Translations under genes and position numbers: made by a program | Notes under the pieces: generated by a model | Told to the model about the DNA's origin: nothing | The model's database searches: none | The model's input: only the letters and a program-made list of their open reading frames with translations | From: DASREM01 sp035652095 | GTDB lineage: Bacteria > Acidobacteriota > Terriglobia > Terriglobales > Acidobacteriaceae | Direction of reading: 5' to 3' | Length of the DNA: 64,000 bases | NCBI GenBank assembly: GCA_035652095.1 | Contig: DASREM010000013.1 | Span: 62,001 to 126,000 of the forward strand | In this document: one piece after another, positions 41,680 to 50,110 of the stretch | Layout of the letters: each line of letters opens with the position of its first letter | Position numbering within the stretch: the stretch's first letter is position 1

Positions 41680-42537
41680 ATGTCCACCGCCACCATCTCG
41701 TTCCGCCAAACCGCCCGCCGCAACCCGCTCGCGGCGACGGGTGTAGTCTTAGTCGCTATATTCACCGTGTTTGCCATCTTCGCCCCGTGGATCGCGCCAC
41801 AGGACCCCGCGTTCATCAATCTCCCGGCCCGCCTGAATCCACCTTCGCTCATGCACTGGTGTGGCACCGACGAACTTGGCCGCGACATCCTCTCGCGCCT
41901 CATCTACGGTTCACGCATTTCCATGCTTGTCGGAAGCTGTGTCGTTGCCGCATCCTTGGCCCTCGGCCTCATTATCGGATCCATCGCCGGATATTACGGA
42001 GGCCGCATTGACCGCTTCGTCAATGTGGTCGTGATGAACGCATTTCTCTCGTTTCCCGGAATTCTCCTCGCCATCGCGTTTGTGGCTTTTCGCGGCCCCG
42101 GAATCTTCAATCTCATTCTGGCGCTTTCGCTTGGCGGATGGGTTGGTTACGCGCGCCTGGTTCGCGCCCAGGTCCTTGCCGCCCGCGAGAGGGAATTTGT
42201 CGAAGCCGCCCGCGCTCTCGGCGCCAGTGATCTTCGCATCATTGTTCGCCACATTCTCCCCAACATCATTCAACCCATCATCGTGCAGGCTGCCATCGGG
42301 ATGGCGGGCGCCATCCTTGCCGAAGCCACCATGAGTTTTCTGGGCCTGGGGGTTCCCCCGCCTACCGCCAGTTGGGGCGCTATGCTGAACGACGCCCGCT
42401 CGCATCTGTTCGACGCCCCGCATCTGGTCATTTTCCCTGCCTTGGCCGTCATGCTCGCGGTGCTCGCTTTCAACTTCATCGGAGACGCGCTGCGCGACTA
42501 CCTCGACCCCAGGTCGCGTATTGAAGCCGGCCTGTAA
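41680..42537 (+). CDS. oligopeptide/dipeptide ABC permease (DppC/OppC type)
   Basis: A 285-residue permease with about six helices. Family motifs are the N-terminal NPLAATGVVLVAIF, WCGTDELGRDILSRLIYGSRISM, the EAA loop (EFVEAARALGASDLRIIVRHILPNI) and LGLGVPPPTASWGAML. It is the natural partner of the DppB-type permease at 39991. It starts 19 bases after the toxin gene and may now be expressed from its promoter as well. No ATPase or binding-protein gene follows. Confidence 0.93.
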   Translation: MSTATISFRQTARRNPLAATGVVLVAIFTVFAIFAPWIAPQDPAFINLPARLNPPSLMHWCGTDELGRDILSRLIYGSRISMLVGSCVVAASLALGLIIGSIAGYYGGRIDRFVNVVVMNAFLSFPGILLAIAFVAFRGPGIFNLILALSLGGWVGYARLVRAQVLAAREREFVEAARALGASDLRIIVRHILPNIIQPIIVQAAIGMAGAILAEATMSFLGLGVPPPTASWGAMLNDARSHLFDAPHLVIFPALAVMLAVLAFNFIGDALRDYLDPRSRIEAGL

Positions 42538-42751
42538 CCTCGCTGGTTACCCTTGCTAAGTCCCTTACTTTGGATGGGGAAATCATGGACATGTACTACT
42601 GACACTGTTGCTGCCAAAAGACTTAAGAAACAATCCACAGGATCCGCCGCAACATTTTCGAAATCTACGTGTTTGACCTACTGACAGCGCGGAACAAGGT
42701 TCCGGCGCGAAATACAAGGAACGCTAAAATTTCGCAGGAGCGATAAAGAAT

Positions 42752-43372
42752 ATGACCAATTTCGTGAAGACCGCATTTCTCGGTACCGCGCTGGCAGCCA
42801 TGATGTTGCCGGCCGTTGCGCAAACCTCCCCGGCGCCTGAGCCGCCGCAGCAGAATCATTCCACCATCGATTCGCGTCAGGATTACCAGCAAGACCGGAT
42901 CGGCCGCGGGATCGAGAACGGCTCGTTGACCCCGGGCGAAGCCGCCCGCATCGAACGTAACCAGGCGCGTTTGGCCAGGGAAGAACAGAGAATGCGCGCC
43001 GCGAACGGCGGCAAACTGACCGCTGCCGATCGCGCCAAGCTGGATCAGCAGCAGGCGCATCTGTCGAAGCAGATCTATAACCAGAAGCACGATGCGCAGA
43101 AGGTCGAGAACCAGGACCCGAAGAACCGGGTGGACGCGCGCCAGGAAAACCAGCAGGACCGTATCGGCCGCGGTGTCGCGAATGGTTCTCTGACTTCTGC
43201 TGAAGCCGCTCGTTTAGAGAAGAACCAGGCGCGTATCGACAAAGAAGTTGCCAAGGATCGCGCCGCCAACGGTGGCAGCCTGACCCCGCAGGAGCGTCAT
43301 CAGATCAAAGGTCAGGAAAATCGTGCCTCGCGCGCCATCTACAAAGCGAAGCACAACAACCGCCGTCAGTAG
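42752..43372 (+). CDS. secreted protein with two tandem helical repeats
   Basis: A 206-residue exported protein: signal peptide (about 1-24, ending VAQ), then two copies of a unit of about 85-90 residues. Shared blocks are QQDRIGRG(I/V)xNGSLT, EAAR(I/L)E(R/K)NQAR, RAANGG(K/S)LT and a closing IYxxKH. The units are charged, Gln-rich and probably helical; no Cys or catalytic motif is seen. It is monocistronic with a strong terminator. I recognise the repeat pattern but no function. Confidence 0.82.
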   Translation: MTNFVKTAFLGTALAAMMLPAVAQTSPAPEPPQQNHSTIDSRQDYQQDRIGRGIENGSLTPGEAARIERNQARLAREEQRMRAANGGKLTAADRAKLDQQQAHLSKQIYNQKHDAQKVENQDPKNRVDARQENQQDRIGRGVANGSLTSAEAARLEKNQARIDKEVAKDRAANGGSLTPQERHQIKGQENRASRAIYKAKHNNRRQ

Positions 43373-43392
43373 TTGTCGAGTTAGACGTGCAA

Positions 43393-43421
43393 AACGCCTC
43401 CGGCAGCGGAGGCGTTTTTTA
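43393..43421 (+). terminator. Rho-independent terminator after the repeat-protein gene
   Basis: AACGCCTCCG and CGGAGGCGTT form a 10-bp stem with a 4-base loop, ending in six T followed by ATTT. Confidence 0.92.
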
Positions 43422-43512
43422 TTTGTGGCCTACCCCATGCATTTTTCATCCTCTTGTAGGACAGCTCCCTCGGCTCTCAGCCGAGCGAAGCTCTGCAGCG
43501 GAGGCAACAGAA

Positions 43513-43812
43513 ATGATCGCACGCATCTGGACCGGCCTGGTCCGCGAATCCGACAAGGACACCTATTTCGAATACCTCAAGAAAACCGGCCTCGACGAGT
43601 ACACTTCCATTCCCGGGAACCTCGGCATCCAGGTGCTGCGCCGCGTCCACGAGGGTAAGTGTGAATTCACTCTCATCACGCTCTGGGATTCCTACGACGC
43701 GATCCGCACCTTCGCCGGAGACGACCTCGAAAAAGCCAAGTACTATCCCGAAGACACGAAGTACCTGCTGCACCTTGATCCCTGCGTCAAACACTACGAA
43801 GTCATGGAGTAG
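43513..43812 (+). CDS. ABM-like dimeric alpha-beta barrel protein
   Basis: A 99-residue small protein with the ferredoxin-like layout of antibiotic-biosynthesis-monooxygenase relatives: IARIWTGLV, YFEYLKKTGL, a long strand GIQVLRRV, FTLITLWDSYDAIRTFAG, then YYPEDTKYLLHLDP and a final HYEVME. The family includes cofactor-free oxygenases and stress-related proteins of unknown substrate. ATG 43513 begins the domain; upstream in-frame residues look non-coding. No operon partners. Confidence 0.75.
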   Translation: MIARIWTGLVRESDKDTYFEYLKKTGLDEYTSIPGNLGIQVLRRVHEGKCEFTLITLWDSYDAIRTFAGDDLEKAKYYPEDTKYLLHLDPCVKHYEVME

Positions 43813-43980
43813 GCAGCGCCCGCGGGCTCTCGGCAACGAGCAAAGCCGGACCTAGGCTCTAGCACCGCCCAGCTTCGCCATGAGGGATGGCACTGGCACT
43901 TGCGATCTCTGTTGCCCAATCTCTGTGAATCTCGCAATGGCATCTTCTACAAACCTATGAAAAGGCGCTAAATCGCGTCC

Positions 43981-44026
43981 TTGACGTAAATCACAAATAG
44001 CGATATTACTATTGCGATTTGTAATA
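43981..44026 (+). promoter_or_regulatory. promoter and imperfect operator of the XRE-PspA operon
   Basis: TTGACG (43981-43986) and TATTAC (44004-44009) are 17 bases apart. An imperfect inverted repeat with 16-base arms (13 matching) spans about 43990-44025 and covers the -10 box and start site. Transcription would begin about 10 bases before the ATG at 44026. Autorepression by the XRE protein is the simplest reading. Confidence 0.55.
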
Positions 44027-44526
44027 TGACGCTGGGCGAGAAATTACGGTACCTCCGCGAAGTCGAAGGCAGCCTGCGCAACCTGGGCCGCCCCATGACT
44101 CAGCTCGAGGTCGTGCGCGCCATCAGGAAAGAGCAGGGCAAGGCCATCAGCCAGTCCTACATGTCCCAGATGGAAAACGGCACGCGTCCGCACATGACGC
44201 AGGCCACCCGCAGTTTGCTGGCGAAGTTCTTCAAAGTGCATCCCGGTTTTCTCGTGGATGATCCCGAGGGATATCACACGGAACTGGTTTCCGACCTGCG
44301 CACCACCGAAGGCCAACTGGATGTCTGGCTGTTGCAGGGTTCGGAGCGCTTCGCCAGCGATCCTGAGGTGAGCGACGTACTGATCAAGGCTGCGCGCCAG
44401 AAAGATACGAGACGCTCTCTGATTCTTCTCGGCGCAATCCTCGAGACGCCGGGCCTGGCCGACCGTTTGCTGGAAGCGCTCAAGCCTGGATCTGCGGGAA
44501 GCGGCGAAGGGAGGCCATCGCGATGA
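44026..44526 (+). CDS. XRE-family transcriptional regulator
   Basis: A 166-residue DNA-binding protein with an N-terminal Cro/C1-type helix-turn-helix (about 5-75: GEKLRYLREVEG, QSYMSQMENGTRP, LLAKFFKVHPGFLVDD). The C-terminal 85 residues are helical and contain no recognised ligand domain. It is first in a run of genes ending with PspA, overlapping the next gene by 4 bases (ATGA). The palindrome over its promoter suggests it represses its own operon. Whether it senses envelope stress is an inference. Confidence 0.88.
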   Translation: MTLGEKLRYLREVEGSLRNLGRPMTQLEVVRAIRKEQGKAISQSYMSQMENGTRPHMTQATRSLLAKFFKVHPGFLVDDPEGYHTELVSDLRTTEGQLDVWLLQGSERFASDPEVSDVLIKAARQKDTRRSLILLGAILETPGLADRLLEALKPGSAGSGEGRPSR

Positions 44527-45107
44527 GTTGGGAGAATTTCTATCTCGTCTGTTTCGCGCTGGGGTTCACGTTCAGCATGGTCTCGTTCCTGGCCGGAGGC
44601 CTGCACTGGCACGTGCATTTGCCGCATGTCCTTGACGGTCACATTGCACATGCTCCGCACGCGACCCCAAACGGCGGCACGCAGATTTCGCCTTTCAATC
44701 TTGTGACCCTGGCCGCGTTTTTGGCTTGGTTTGGCGGAATCGGTTATCTGCTCACGCGCTTTTCTCGCATGTGGTTCGCCATGGGCCTGGGTATCGCGCT
44801 GCTCAGCGGTCTCGGCGGCGCGTCACTGATTTACCTGTTCCTGAGCCGCGTGCTGAGTTCCAGGGAAGAGAACCTCGATCCCGCCGACTTCGACATGGTC
44901 GGCGTGCTCGGGAAACTTTGCGTGCCGATTCGCGAAGGCGGCACCGGAGAAATTATCTATTCGCAAGCCGGAACGCGTCGCGTTTGCGGCGCTCGCTCCG
45001 AAGATGGTTCCGCCATCGCCAAGGGCACCGAAGTGGTGGTGACCCGATACGAAAGAGGAATTGCCTACGTTCGCATGTGGTCGGAACTCGCCGGAGAAGA
45101 GCCGTAA
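44523..45107 (+). CDS. NfeD/YuaF-like membrane protein with OB-fold
   Basis: A 194-residue protein with membrane helices near 5-25, 57-78 and 85-108 and a C-terminal OB-type beta-barrel (about 125-188: VGVLGKLCVPIREGGTGEIIY, GTEVVVTRYERGIAYVRMW). NfeD-type proteins pair with SPFH-domain proteins such as flotillin; in Bacillus YuaF is encoded with FloT. Here a flotillin gene lies two genes downstream in the same run, which supports this role. A His-rich loop (about 28-48) faces the outside. Confidence 0.8.
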   Translation: MSWENFYLVCFALGFTFSMVSFLAGGLHWHVHLPHVLDGHIAHAPHATPNGGTQISPFNLVTLAAFLAWFGGIGYLLTRFSRMWFAMGLGIALLSGLGGASLIYLFLSRVLSSREENLDPADFDMVGVLGKLCVPIREGGTGEIIYSQAGTRRVCGARSEDGSAIAKGTEVVVTRYERGIAYVRMWSELAGEEP

Positions 45108-45134
45108 TCCGGCTGCCCCGCAACGAGGGACACC

Positions 45135-46022
45135 ATGAACCGCAAGACCTTTCAATTCGCGATGTGGCTGATGTGGCTGGCCGTGCCGTTCACCGCCCTG
45201 CGCTTCTGGCTGGCATGGGATCGTTTGCCGCAACGCATGGCAACTCACTTCAACGCCGACTGGCGGCCGAATGGCTGGATGCCGCGCGAGACAGCACTCT
45301 ACTTCACCCTGGGCATGATCGTATTTGTCCTGATCATTTTCACCGCCGTGGCATATGTCTCACAGCGCGCCTCGCACAATGGCGCCATCTCCTGGGTGAT
45401 GCTGGGATTTTTCTACGTCGTGCTCGGCTTCCTGGTCGCCATCAACGACAAGGTCATTCAGTACAACCTGACCGGAGAACCGATCCATGGAGACTGGCTC
45501 GTCGCCGTCGTTCCCGGGGCGGTGATCGTGTTTATGGCGCTGTACCTCAGGCTGCAACGCGGGCAACCGCTGCCCGCCGCCAGCCCAATTGCAGAGGAGA
45601 CCCACGCATCGTCCTTTTTTGCCTTCTTTTTCCTGGTGCTGACCGTCGGCTCGGTCCTGTCGCTGGCCGTTCTGCCTGCAGGTGTACGCGCGGCGAGCTT
45701 GATCCTGTGCGGGCTGTTCTTCCTGATCACCGCGTCGGCCTGGAGCGGCTTCCAATATTTCTTTACCCAGTACGGGGTGGAAGTTCACACCCTCGGTTAC
45801 CGGCTGCGATCGATCCCTGTTAAAAGCATCGTCAGTTACGACCAGGAGAGTTGGAACACGCTGCGTGGCTACGGCATTCGCGGGGTGGGCCGCTCGCGCG
45901 CCTACGTCTGGGGAAACCGGGTCGTGCGCATCCGCACCACAGAGGGCGATGTGATTCTTGGCCACAACGATCCCGCCCGCATTATGCAGGATATTGATCG
46001 CATCCGTCAGTTTGCCCACTGA
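45135..46022 (+). CDS. DUF1648 membrane protein with C-terminal PH-like domain
   Basis: A 295-residue membrane protein. The start contains the DUF1648 signature (LPQRMATHFNADWRPNGW) after the first helix, followed by helices near 57-78, 85-105, 125-140, 160-180 and 185-205. The soluble end (YGVEVHTLGYRLRSIPVKSI, then RTTEGDVILGHNDPARIM) resembles a bacterial PH domain. Its presence between the NfeD-like and flotillin genes suggests a membrane or microdomain role, which is not otherwise known. Confidence 0.75.
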   Translation: MNRKTFQFAMWLMWLAVPFTALRFWLAWDRLPQRMATHFNADWRPNGWMPRETALYFTLGMIVFVLIIFTAVAYVSQRASHNGAISWVMLGFFYVVLGFLVAINDKVIQYNLTGEPIHGDWLVAVVPGAVIVFMALYLRLQRGQPLPAASPIAEETHASSFFAFFFLVLTVGSVLSLAVLPAGVRAASLILCGLFFLITASAWSGFQYFFTQYGVEVHTLGYRLRSIPVKSIVSYDQESWNTLRGYGIRGVGRSRAYVWGNRVVRIRTTEGDVILGHNDPARIMQDIDRIRQFAH

Positions 46023-46047
46023 AAGACTTTTGCGAGGAGGAGGGTTT

Positions 46048-47517
46048 ATGTTCGGTTATCCGCTGGTTGAAATCTGGATCGTAATCGGAATGCTGGTCCT
46101 GGTGCTCATGTTTCTGATGAGCTTGCTGGCCAGGCTTTATCGCAAGGCAGGACCGCACGAAGCGCTGGTTGTGTACGGCTTCCGCGGTACTCGCGTCATC
46201 AAGGGCCACGGGACCGTCATTTTTCCAATGATCGAAAACTGCCGCGAGCTTTCTCTCGAACTGATGTCTTTCGACGTAGCGCCGCAGCAGGACCTGTATA
46301 CCAAGCAGGGTGTCGCGGTCACGGTGGAAGCCGTCGCCCAGATCAAGGTGAAGTCAGACACGGAATCGATCCTCACCGCTTCCGAACAGTTCCTGACCAA
46401 GACGCCGGACCAGCGCGAAGGCCTGATCCGGCTGGTGATGGAAGGCCACCTGCGCGGCATCATCGGGCAGCTCACGGTGGAAGAAATCGTCAAGCAGCCG
46501 GAGATGGTCTCCGACCGCATGCGTTCGACCTGCGCCGACGACATGAACAAGATGGGCCTCGAGGTGATCTCGTTCACCATCAAGGAGGTCCGCGACAAGA
46601 ACGAATACATCACCAACATGGGCCGGCCCGACGTTGCCCGCATCAAGCGCGACGCTGACGTCGCCGCCGCCGAAGCCGACCGCGACACCGCTATCAAGCG
46701 CGCTCTTGCCCAACGAGAGGCCGCCGTCGCCAAGGCCCAGGCCGATCAGGACCGCGTGCTTGCCGAAAACCTGTCGCTGGCCAAGCAGGCTGAGGCCCAG
46801 CGCGATCTCGAAGTAAAAAGAGCGCAGTACCTGGAGGTCACCAAGCGCCAGCAGGCGCAGGCCGATAAGGCCTATGACATACAGACCAACATCATGCAGC
46901 AGCAGGTCATCGCTGAGCAGGTCAAAGTACAGCAAATCGAAAAAGAACAGCAGGTCAAAGTCCAGGAGGCCGAGATCAATCGCCGTGAAAAGGAATTGAT
47001 CGCAACCGTGCTCAAAGGCGCCGAGATCGAGCGTCAGCGCATCGAGACCCTTGCCATGGCGGAAAAGCAGCGCCTCATGGCAGAAGCCGACGGTCATGCA
47101 GCTTCCATCCGCGCGCAGGGTGAGGCCGAAGCCGAGATCATCTTCAAGAAAGGCGAGGCCGAAGCCAAGGCCATGAACGTGAAGGCCGAGGCCTACCAGG
47201 AGTACAACCAGGCCGCGGTCATCGACAAGTTGTTCACCAGCATGCCGGAGGTGGTCCGGGCGCTGGCGAGCCCGCTGGCCAACGTGGACAAGATTACGGT
47301 CGTCTCCACCGGCAACGGCGACGCTGCCGGCATGAACAAGATCACCGGAGACATCGCCAAGATGGCGGCGCAAGTTCCCGCGCTGTTCGAGACCCTCTCG
47401 GGCATGAGCATGGGCGAACTATTGGGCAAAGTGCGGCATATCGGGGACAAGTCTCCGAAGCCGGACGCGCTGCCGCCGGGTGACGGCAAGGCCGGAGCGG
47501 CCGGAGCTGGAAAGTAA
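46048..47517 (+). CDS. flotillin family SPFH protein
   Basis: A 489-residue membrane scaffold of the FloT/YuaG type that organises ordered lipid microdomains. It has one N-terminal membrane helix (about 5-28), an SPFH/band-7 domain (about 35-195) and a long flotillin coiled coil rich in Ala, Glu and Gln (about 205-400, including AEADRDTAIKRALAQREAA), then KAEAYQEYNQAAVIDKL and a Gly/Ala-rich tail. The open frame extends upstream into the previous gene; ATG 46048 has a GAGGAGGAGG site just before it and is clearly the start. Confidence 0.92.
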   Translation: MFGYPLVEIWIVIGMLVLVLMFLMSLLARLYRKAGPHEALVVYGFRGTRVIKGHGTVIFPMIENCRELSLELMSFDVAPQQDLYTKQGVAVTVEAVAQIKVKSDTESILTASEQFLTKTPDQREGLIRLVMEGHLRGIIGQLTVEEIVKQPEMVSDRMRSTCADDMNKMGLEVISFTIKEVRDKNEYITNMGRPDVARIKRDADVAAAEADRDTAIKRALAQREAAVAKAQADQDRVLAENLSLAKQAEAQRDLEVKRAQYLEVTKRQQAQADKAYDIQTNIMQQQVIAEQVKVQQIEKEQQVKVQEAEINRREKELIATVLKGAEIERQRIETLAMAEKQRLMAEADGHAASIRAQGEAEAEIIFKKGEAEAKAMNVKAEAYQEYNQAAVIDKLFTSMPEVVRALASPLANVDKITVVSTGNGDAAGMNKITGDIAKMAAQVPALFETLSGMSMGELLGKVRHIGDKSPKPDALPPGDGKAGAAGAGK

Positions 47518-47528
47518 GGAGGAACGAA

Positions 47529-47729
47529 ATGAAGTCACAGAACTTGATCGGACTCGGGCTGGGGATCGGAGCCGGCATCGGCGCTGCCATGGGCTCCGCC
47601 ACCCATCACATGGGTATGTGGGTTTCGCTCGGCGCTGGGATCGGATTGGCGATTGCGGTCGGTATTCGCGATCGCCGGAACGCAATGTGTCAACGGCCAG
47701 GGCCGCCGCAATCGAAGAGCCTCAACTGA
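47529..47729 (+). CDS. small glycine-rich membrane protein
   Basis: A 66-residue protein with two hydrophobic Gly/Ala-rich segments (GLGLGIGAGIGAAMGSA and MWVSLGAGIGLAIAVGI) separated by THHMG, in a glycine-zipper style, and a short basic tail. AAGGAGG lies before its ATG. It sits 11 bases after the flotillin gene and 19 before pspA. Small membrane partners are common in phage-shock and flotillin operons, but I cannot assign a family. Confidence 0.72.
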   Translation: MKSQNLIGLGLGIGAGIGAAMGSATHHMGMWVSLGAGIGLAIAVGIRDRRNAMCQRPGPPQSKSLN

Positions 47730-47748
47730 GAGTGATGAAGGAGTCGTT

Positions 47749-48411
47749 ATGGCACTGTTAGAGAGAGTTTCGACGCTGGTCCGGGCCAACCTGAATGACT
47801 TGATTGACAAGGCGGAAGACCCGGAGAAGATGATCAAGCAGGTGATCCTCGACATGAGGAATCAGCTGCTGCAGGTGAAAACGCAGGTCGCCATCGCGAT
47901 CGCCGATCAGCACCTGCTCGAGAAAAAACAGCAAGACAACGAAGAGAAGACCGCCGAATGGATGCGCAAGGCTGAACTTGCCGTCGACAAGAAACAGGAC
48001 GACCTGGCCCGCGCAGCTTTGCTGCGCGCCGAAAGCTACCGCGAACTGAGCGACAACTTCAAGCAGCAGGTGGTCGATCAGAAAGCGCAGGTGGAGAACC
48101 TGAAGTCGGCGTTGCGCAGCCTGGAGCAGAAGCTGACCGAGGCGGAAGCGAAGGCCGATCTGCTGGTCGCACAGCAACGGCGCGCGCGGGCAGTAAGCAA
48201 AGCCAGCGATGCAAAGATCGCGATGAATGATGATTCCAAAGCTACCACTTTCGATCGCATGAAGCGCAAAGTCGCGCATTCGGAGGCGATGAGCCAGGCC
48301 AAGTCCGAGATCGCTTCCGACAATGTGGACGATCGCTTCGCCGCGCTGGAGAAAGAAGATCGCATCGAGCAGTTGCTCTCGGAGCTCAAGACACGAAGGG
48401 CGGGGACATAG
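47749..48411 (+). CDS. pspA: PspA/IM30 family membrane-stress protein
   Basis: A 220-residue ESCRT-III-like protein that binds and stabilises damaged inner membrane. It starts with the amphipathic helix MALLERVSTLVRANLNDLID, then EDPEKMIKQVILDM and long coiled helices through residue 160, ending with the family-typical FDRMKRKVAHSEAMSQAKSEI and DDRFAALEKEDRIEQLLSELK. ATG 47749 follows AAGGAG; upstream extension overlaps the previous gene and is not real. It is last in the XRE-NfeD-DUF1648-flotillin operon. Confidence 0.93.
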   Translation: MALLERVSTLVRANLNDLIDKAEDPEKMIKQVILDMRNQLLQVKTQVAIAIADQHLLEKKQQDNEEKTAEWMRKAELAVDKKQDDLARAALLRAESYRELSDNFKQQVVDQKAQVENLKSALRSLEQKLTEAEAKADLLVAQQRRARAVSKASDAKIAMNDDSKATTFDRMKRKVAHSEAMSQAKSEIASDNVDDRFAALEKEDRIEQLLSELKTRRAGT

Positions 48412-48413
48412 GA

Positions 48414-48449
48414 CTGCCTGCTCGGGAATCCCATTCCGAGCGAAGGCAG
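48414..48449. terminator. imperfect hairpin between convergent pspA and glpD
   Basis: CTGCCT...GCTCGG pairs with CCGAGC...AGGCAG through a stem with two bulges. There is no T run on the plus strand, so its strength as a terminator is doubtful. Confidence 0.4.
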
Positions 48450-48469
48450 GAACGGGAGCTGCGATGTCC

Positions 48470-50110
48470 CTAATCCGCGGCGGCTTCGAGCAGGGCTTTG
48501 CTGTGGGCGGGCTTGCGCAAGAATTCTGCCCGCTCGTTCTCGAAAGCTTCCAGCTCGGCTGCGGTTTCGGCTTCGGTCCAGCGCATGACTGTGGCGATGC
48601 GCCTCGCGGCTGAGCGGCTGCAGGCATCGGACCAGCAGGCTCCCAGCGCCACCGGAACCCGCCGCAGCAGCACATCGCCTAAGGTAGCGGCACGCTGGTT
48701 GGCAAAAGCATCGGCTGCTTCGGCAACGATGTGTTCAGTATGGGAACACAGCGGTGCGCGCATGTGGGCCGAACCTCGAGCGAGTTCCGCAATCGCTCCA
48801 GCCCGCTTTCCGTGCCACTCCACGATAGCTTGCGCGGTCGTCTCTGGAACCGCTCCCTCTGCAATGATGGTTTGTGTCCACTCCTGGAGGAATGCGTCGA
48901 GATTTCCATCGGCAAGCGCGACTGGTGCTTCCGATGAATTGGTTCGCACTCCGATCCTGGCGACGCATTCGCGCGCCAGCTGCACCGCGGTAGTCAGCTT
49001 GCCGCCGATCACCGAAATCATGTTGGCAGCGCCGTCGTCCCGGTGGTGATGGAGAAAATGCTTTCGCGTTACCGAAGAAGGAGACTGCTTGGGAGAGAAG
49101 GGAAGCGGCCGTATTCCCGCGAACGCATAGACCACGTCGTGCCCCGAAAACTTCGTCTTGGGAAAGAGCTGGTGAAGCGAGCGCAACAGGTATTCCACCT
49201 CTTCGTTTGTGGCCTGGGTGCGTGCGGGGTCGCCATTGTCGGCCACCTCGGTGGTCCCCACCAGGACCTGCTCGTTCCAGGGCACGACGAAAAACGGGCG
49301 GCCATCGAGGGCTTCGGCATAGACCGCCGCCTCCGACACTCCCGAAAATCGGGGCAACACGATGTGGGTCCCGCGCACTCCTCCGACCAGCCGCCCATTC
49401 GTATTGATGCGGGAGCGGTGGCATAACCGGTCCACCCACGGCCCCGAGGCGTTGATGATCCACGTCCCTTCCACGCGCTCTTCTTTTCCGCTGAACTGGT
49501 CGCGGACCAGCAATCCCTGGGCCCGGCCATGGCGTACATCAATGGCAAGTACCTGTGCATGGTTTCGCGCCTCGGCTCCCGCTTCCACGGCTTCCACCAG
49601 CCATTCCGCCACCAGGCGTTCGGGAAACTCGCATTGCGCATCCTCGAAGTTGAAAATCGACCAGCGCCGTCCGGCATCCAACACGCGTTCCAGCTTGTAC
49701 TGGTCAGTCTTGCCCAGTTGAGTGCCCAGGCTTCCTCCCATGCGCGAGTACAACCACAATCCAGTGCGCACGCTGAGCGCGCTGCGCCGGCTGTTTTCAT
49801 TCAGCGCCAGAAGGAAGTTGATGGGGTGCACGAGGTGAGGACGCTGTCCCAACAATCTCGCCCGTTCCCGCAACGACTGGCGAACCAGTCCGATCTCCGC
49901 ATGCTCTAGATAGCGCAGTCCACCGTGGATGACGCGCGTCGAGCGGCTGGTAGTACCCGAAGCGAAGTCGTGCTGCTCGAGCAGCAAGGTCCGTTTTCCG
50001 GCCAAGGCACAGGCACGGGCAATTGCGACCCCGTTGATCCCGCCCCCAATGACGATGACGTGATAGCGCTCATCACCGAGAGGTCGCCGCATTGGTACCG
50101 GGAGGTTCAT
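48470..50110 (-). CDS. glpD: FAD-dependent glycerol-3-phosphate dehydrogenase
   Basis: Oxidises sn-glycerol-3-phosphate to dihydroxyacetone phosphate at the membrane, passing electrons to quinone. The 546-residue protein has the FAD-binding motif VIGGGINGVAIARACALAGKR (about 19-39), then the family sequences STRVIHGGLRYLEHAEIGLVRQSLRER and FAGIRPL, and a C-terminal helical domain (about 400-530). Start ATG 50110. It is convergent with pspA and divergent from mazG. No glpK or glpF gene is adjacent. Confidence 0.95.
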   Translation of the reverse strand: MNLPVPMRRPLGDERYHVIVIGGGINGVAIARACALAGKRTLLLEQHDFASGTTSRSTRVIHGGLRYLEHAEIGLVRQSLRERARLLGQRPHLVHPINFLLALNENSRRSALSVRTGLWLYSRMGGSLGTQLGKTDQYKLERVLDAGRRWSIFNFEDAQCEFPERLVAEWLVEAVEAGAEARNHAQVLAIDVRHGRAQGLLVRDQFSGKEERVEGTWIINASGPWVDRLCHRSRINTNGRLVGGVRGTHIVLPRFSGVSEAAVYAEALDGRPFFVVPWNEQVLVGTTEVADNGDPARTQATNEEVEYLLRSLHQLFPKTKFSGHDVVYAFAGIRPLPFSPKQSPSSVTRKHFLHHHRDDGAANMISVIGGKLTTAVQLARECVARIGVRTNSSEAPVALADGNLDAFLQEWTQTIIAEGAVPETTAQAIVEWHGKRAGAIAELARGSAHMRAPLCSHTEHIVAEAADAFANQRAATLGDVLLRRVPVALGACWSDACSRSAARRIATVMRWTEAETAAELEAFENERAEFLRKPAHSKALLEAAAD

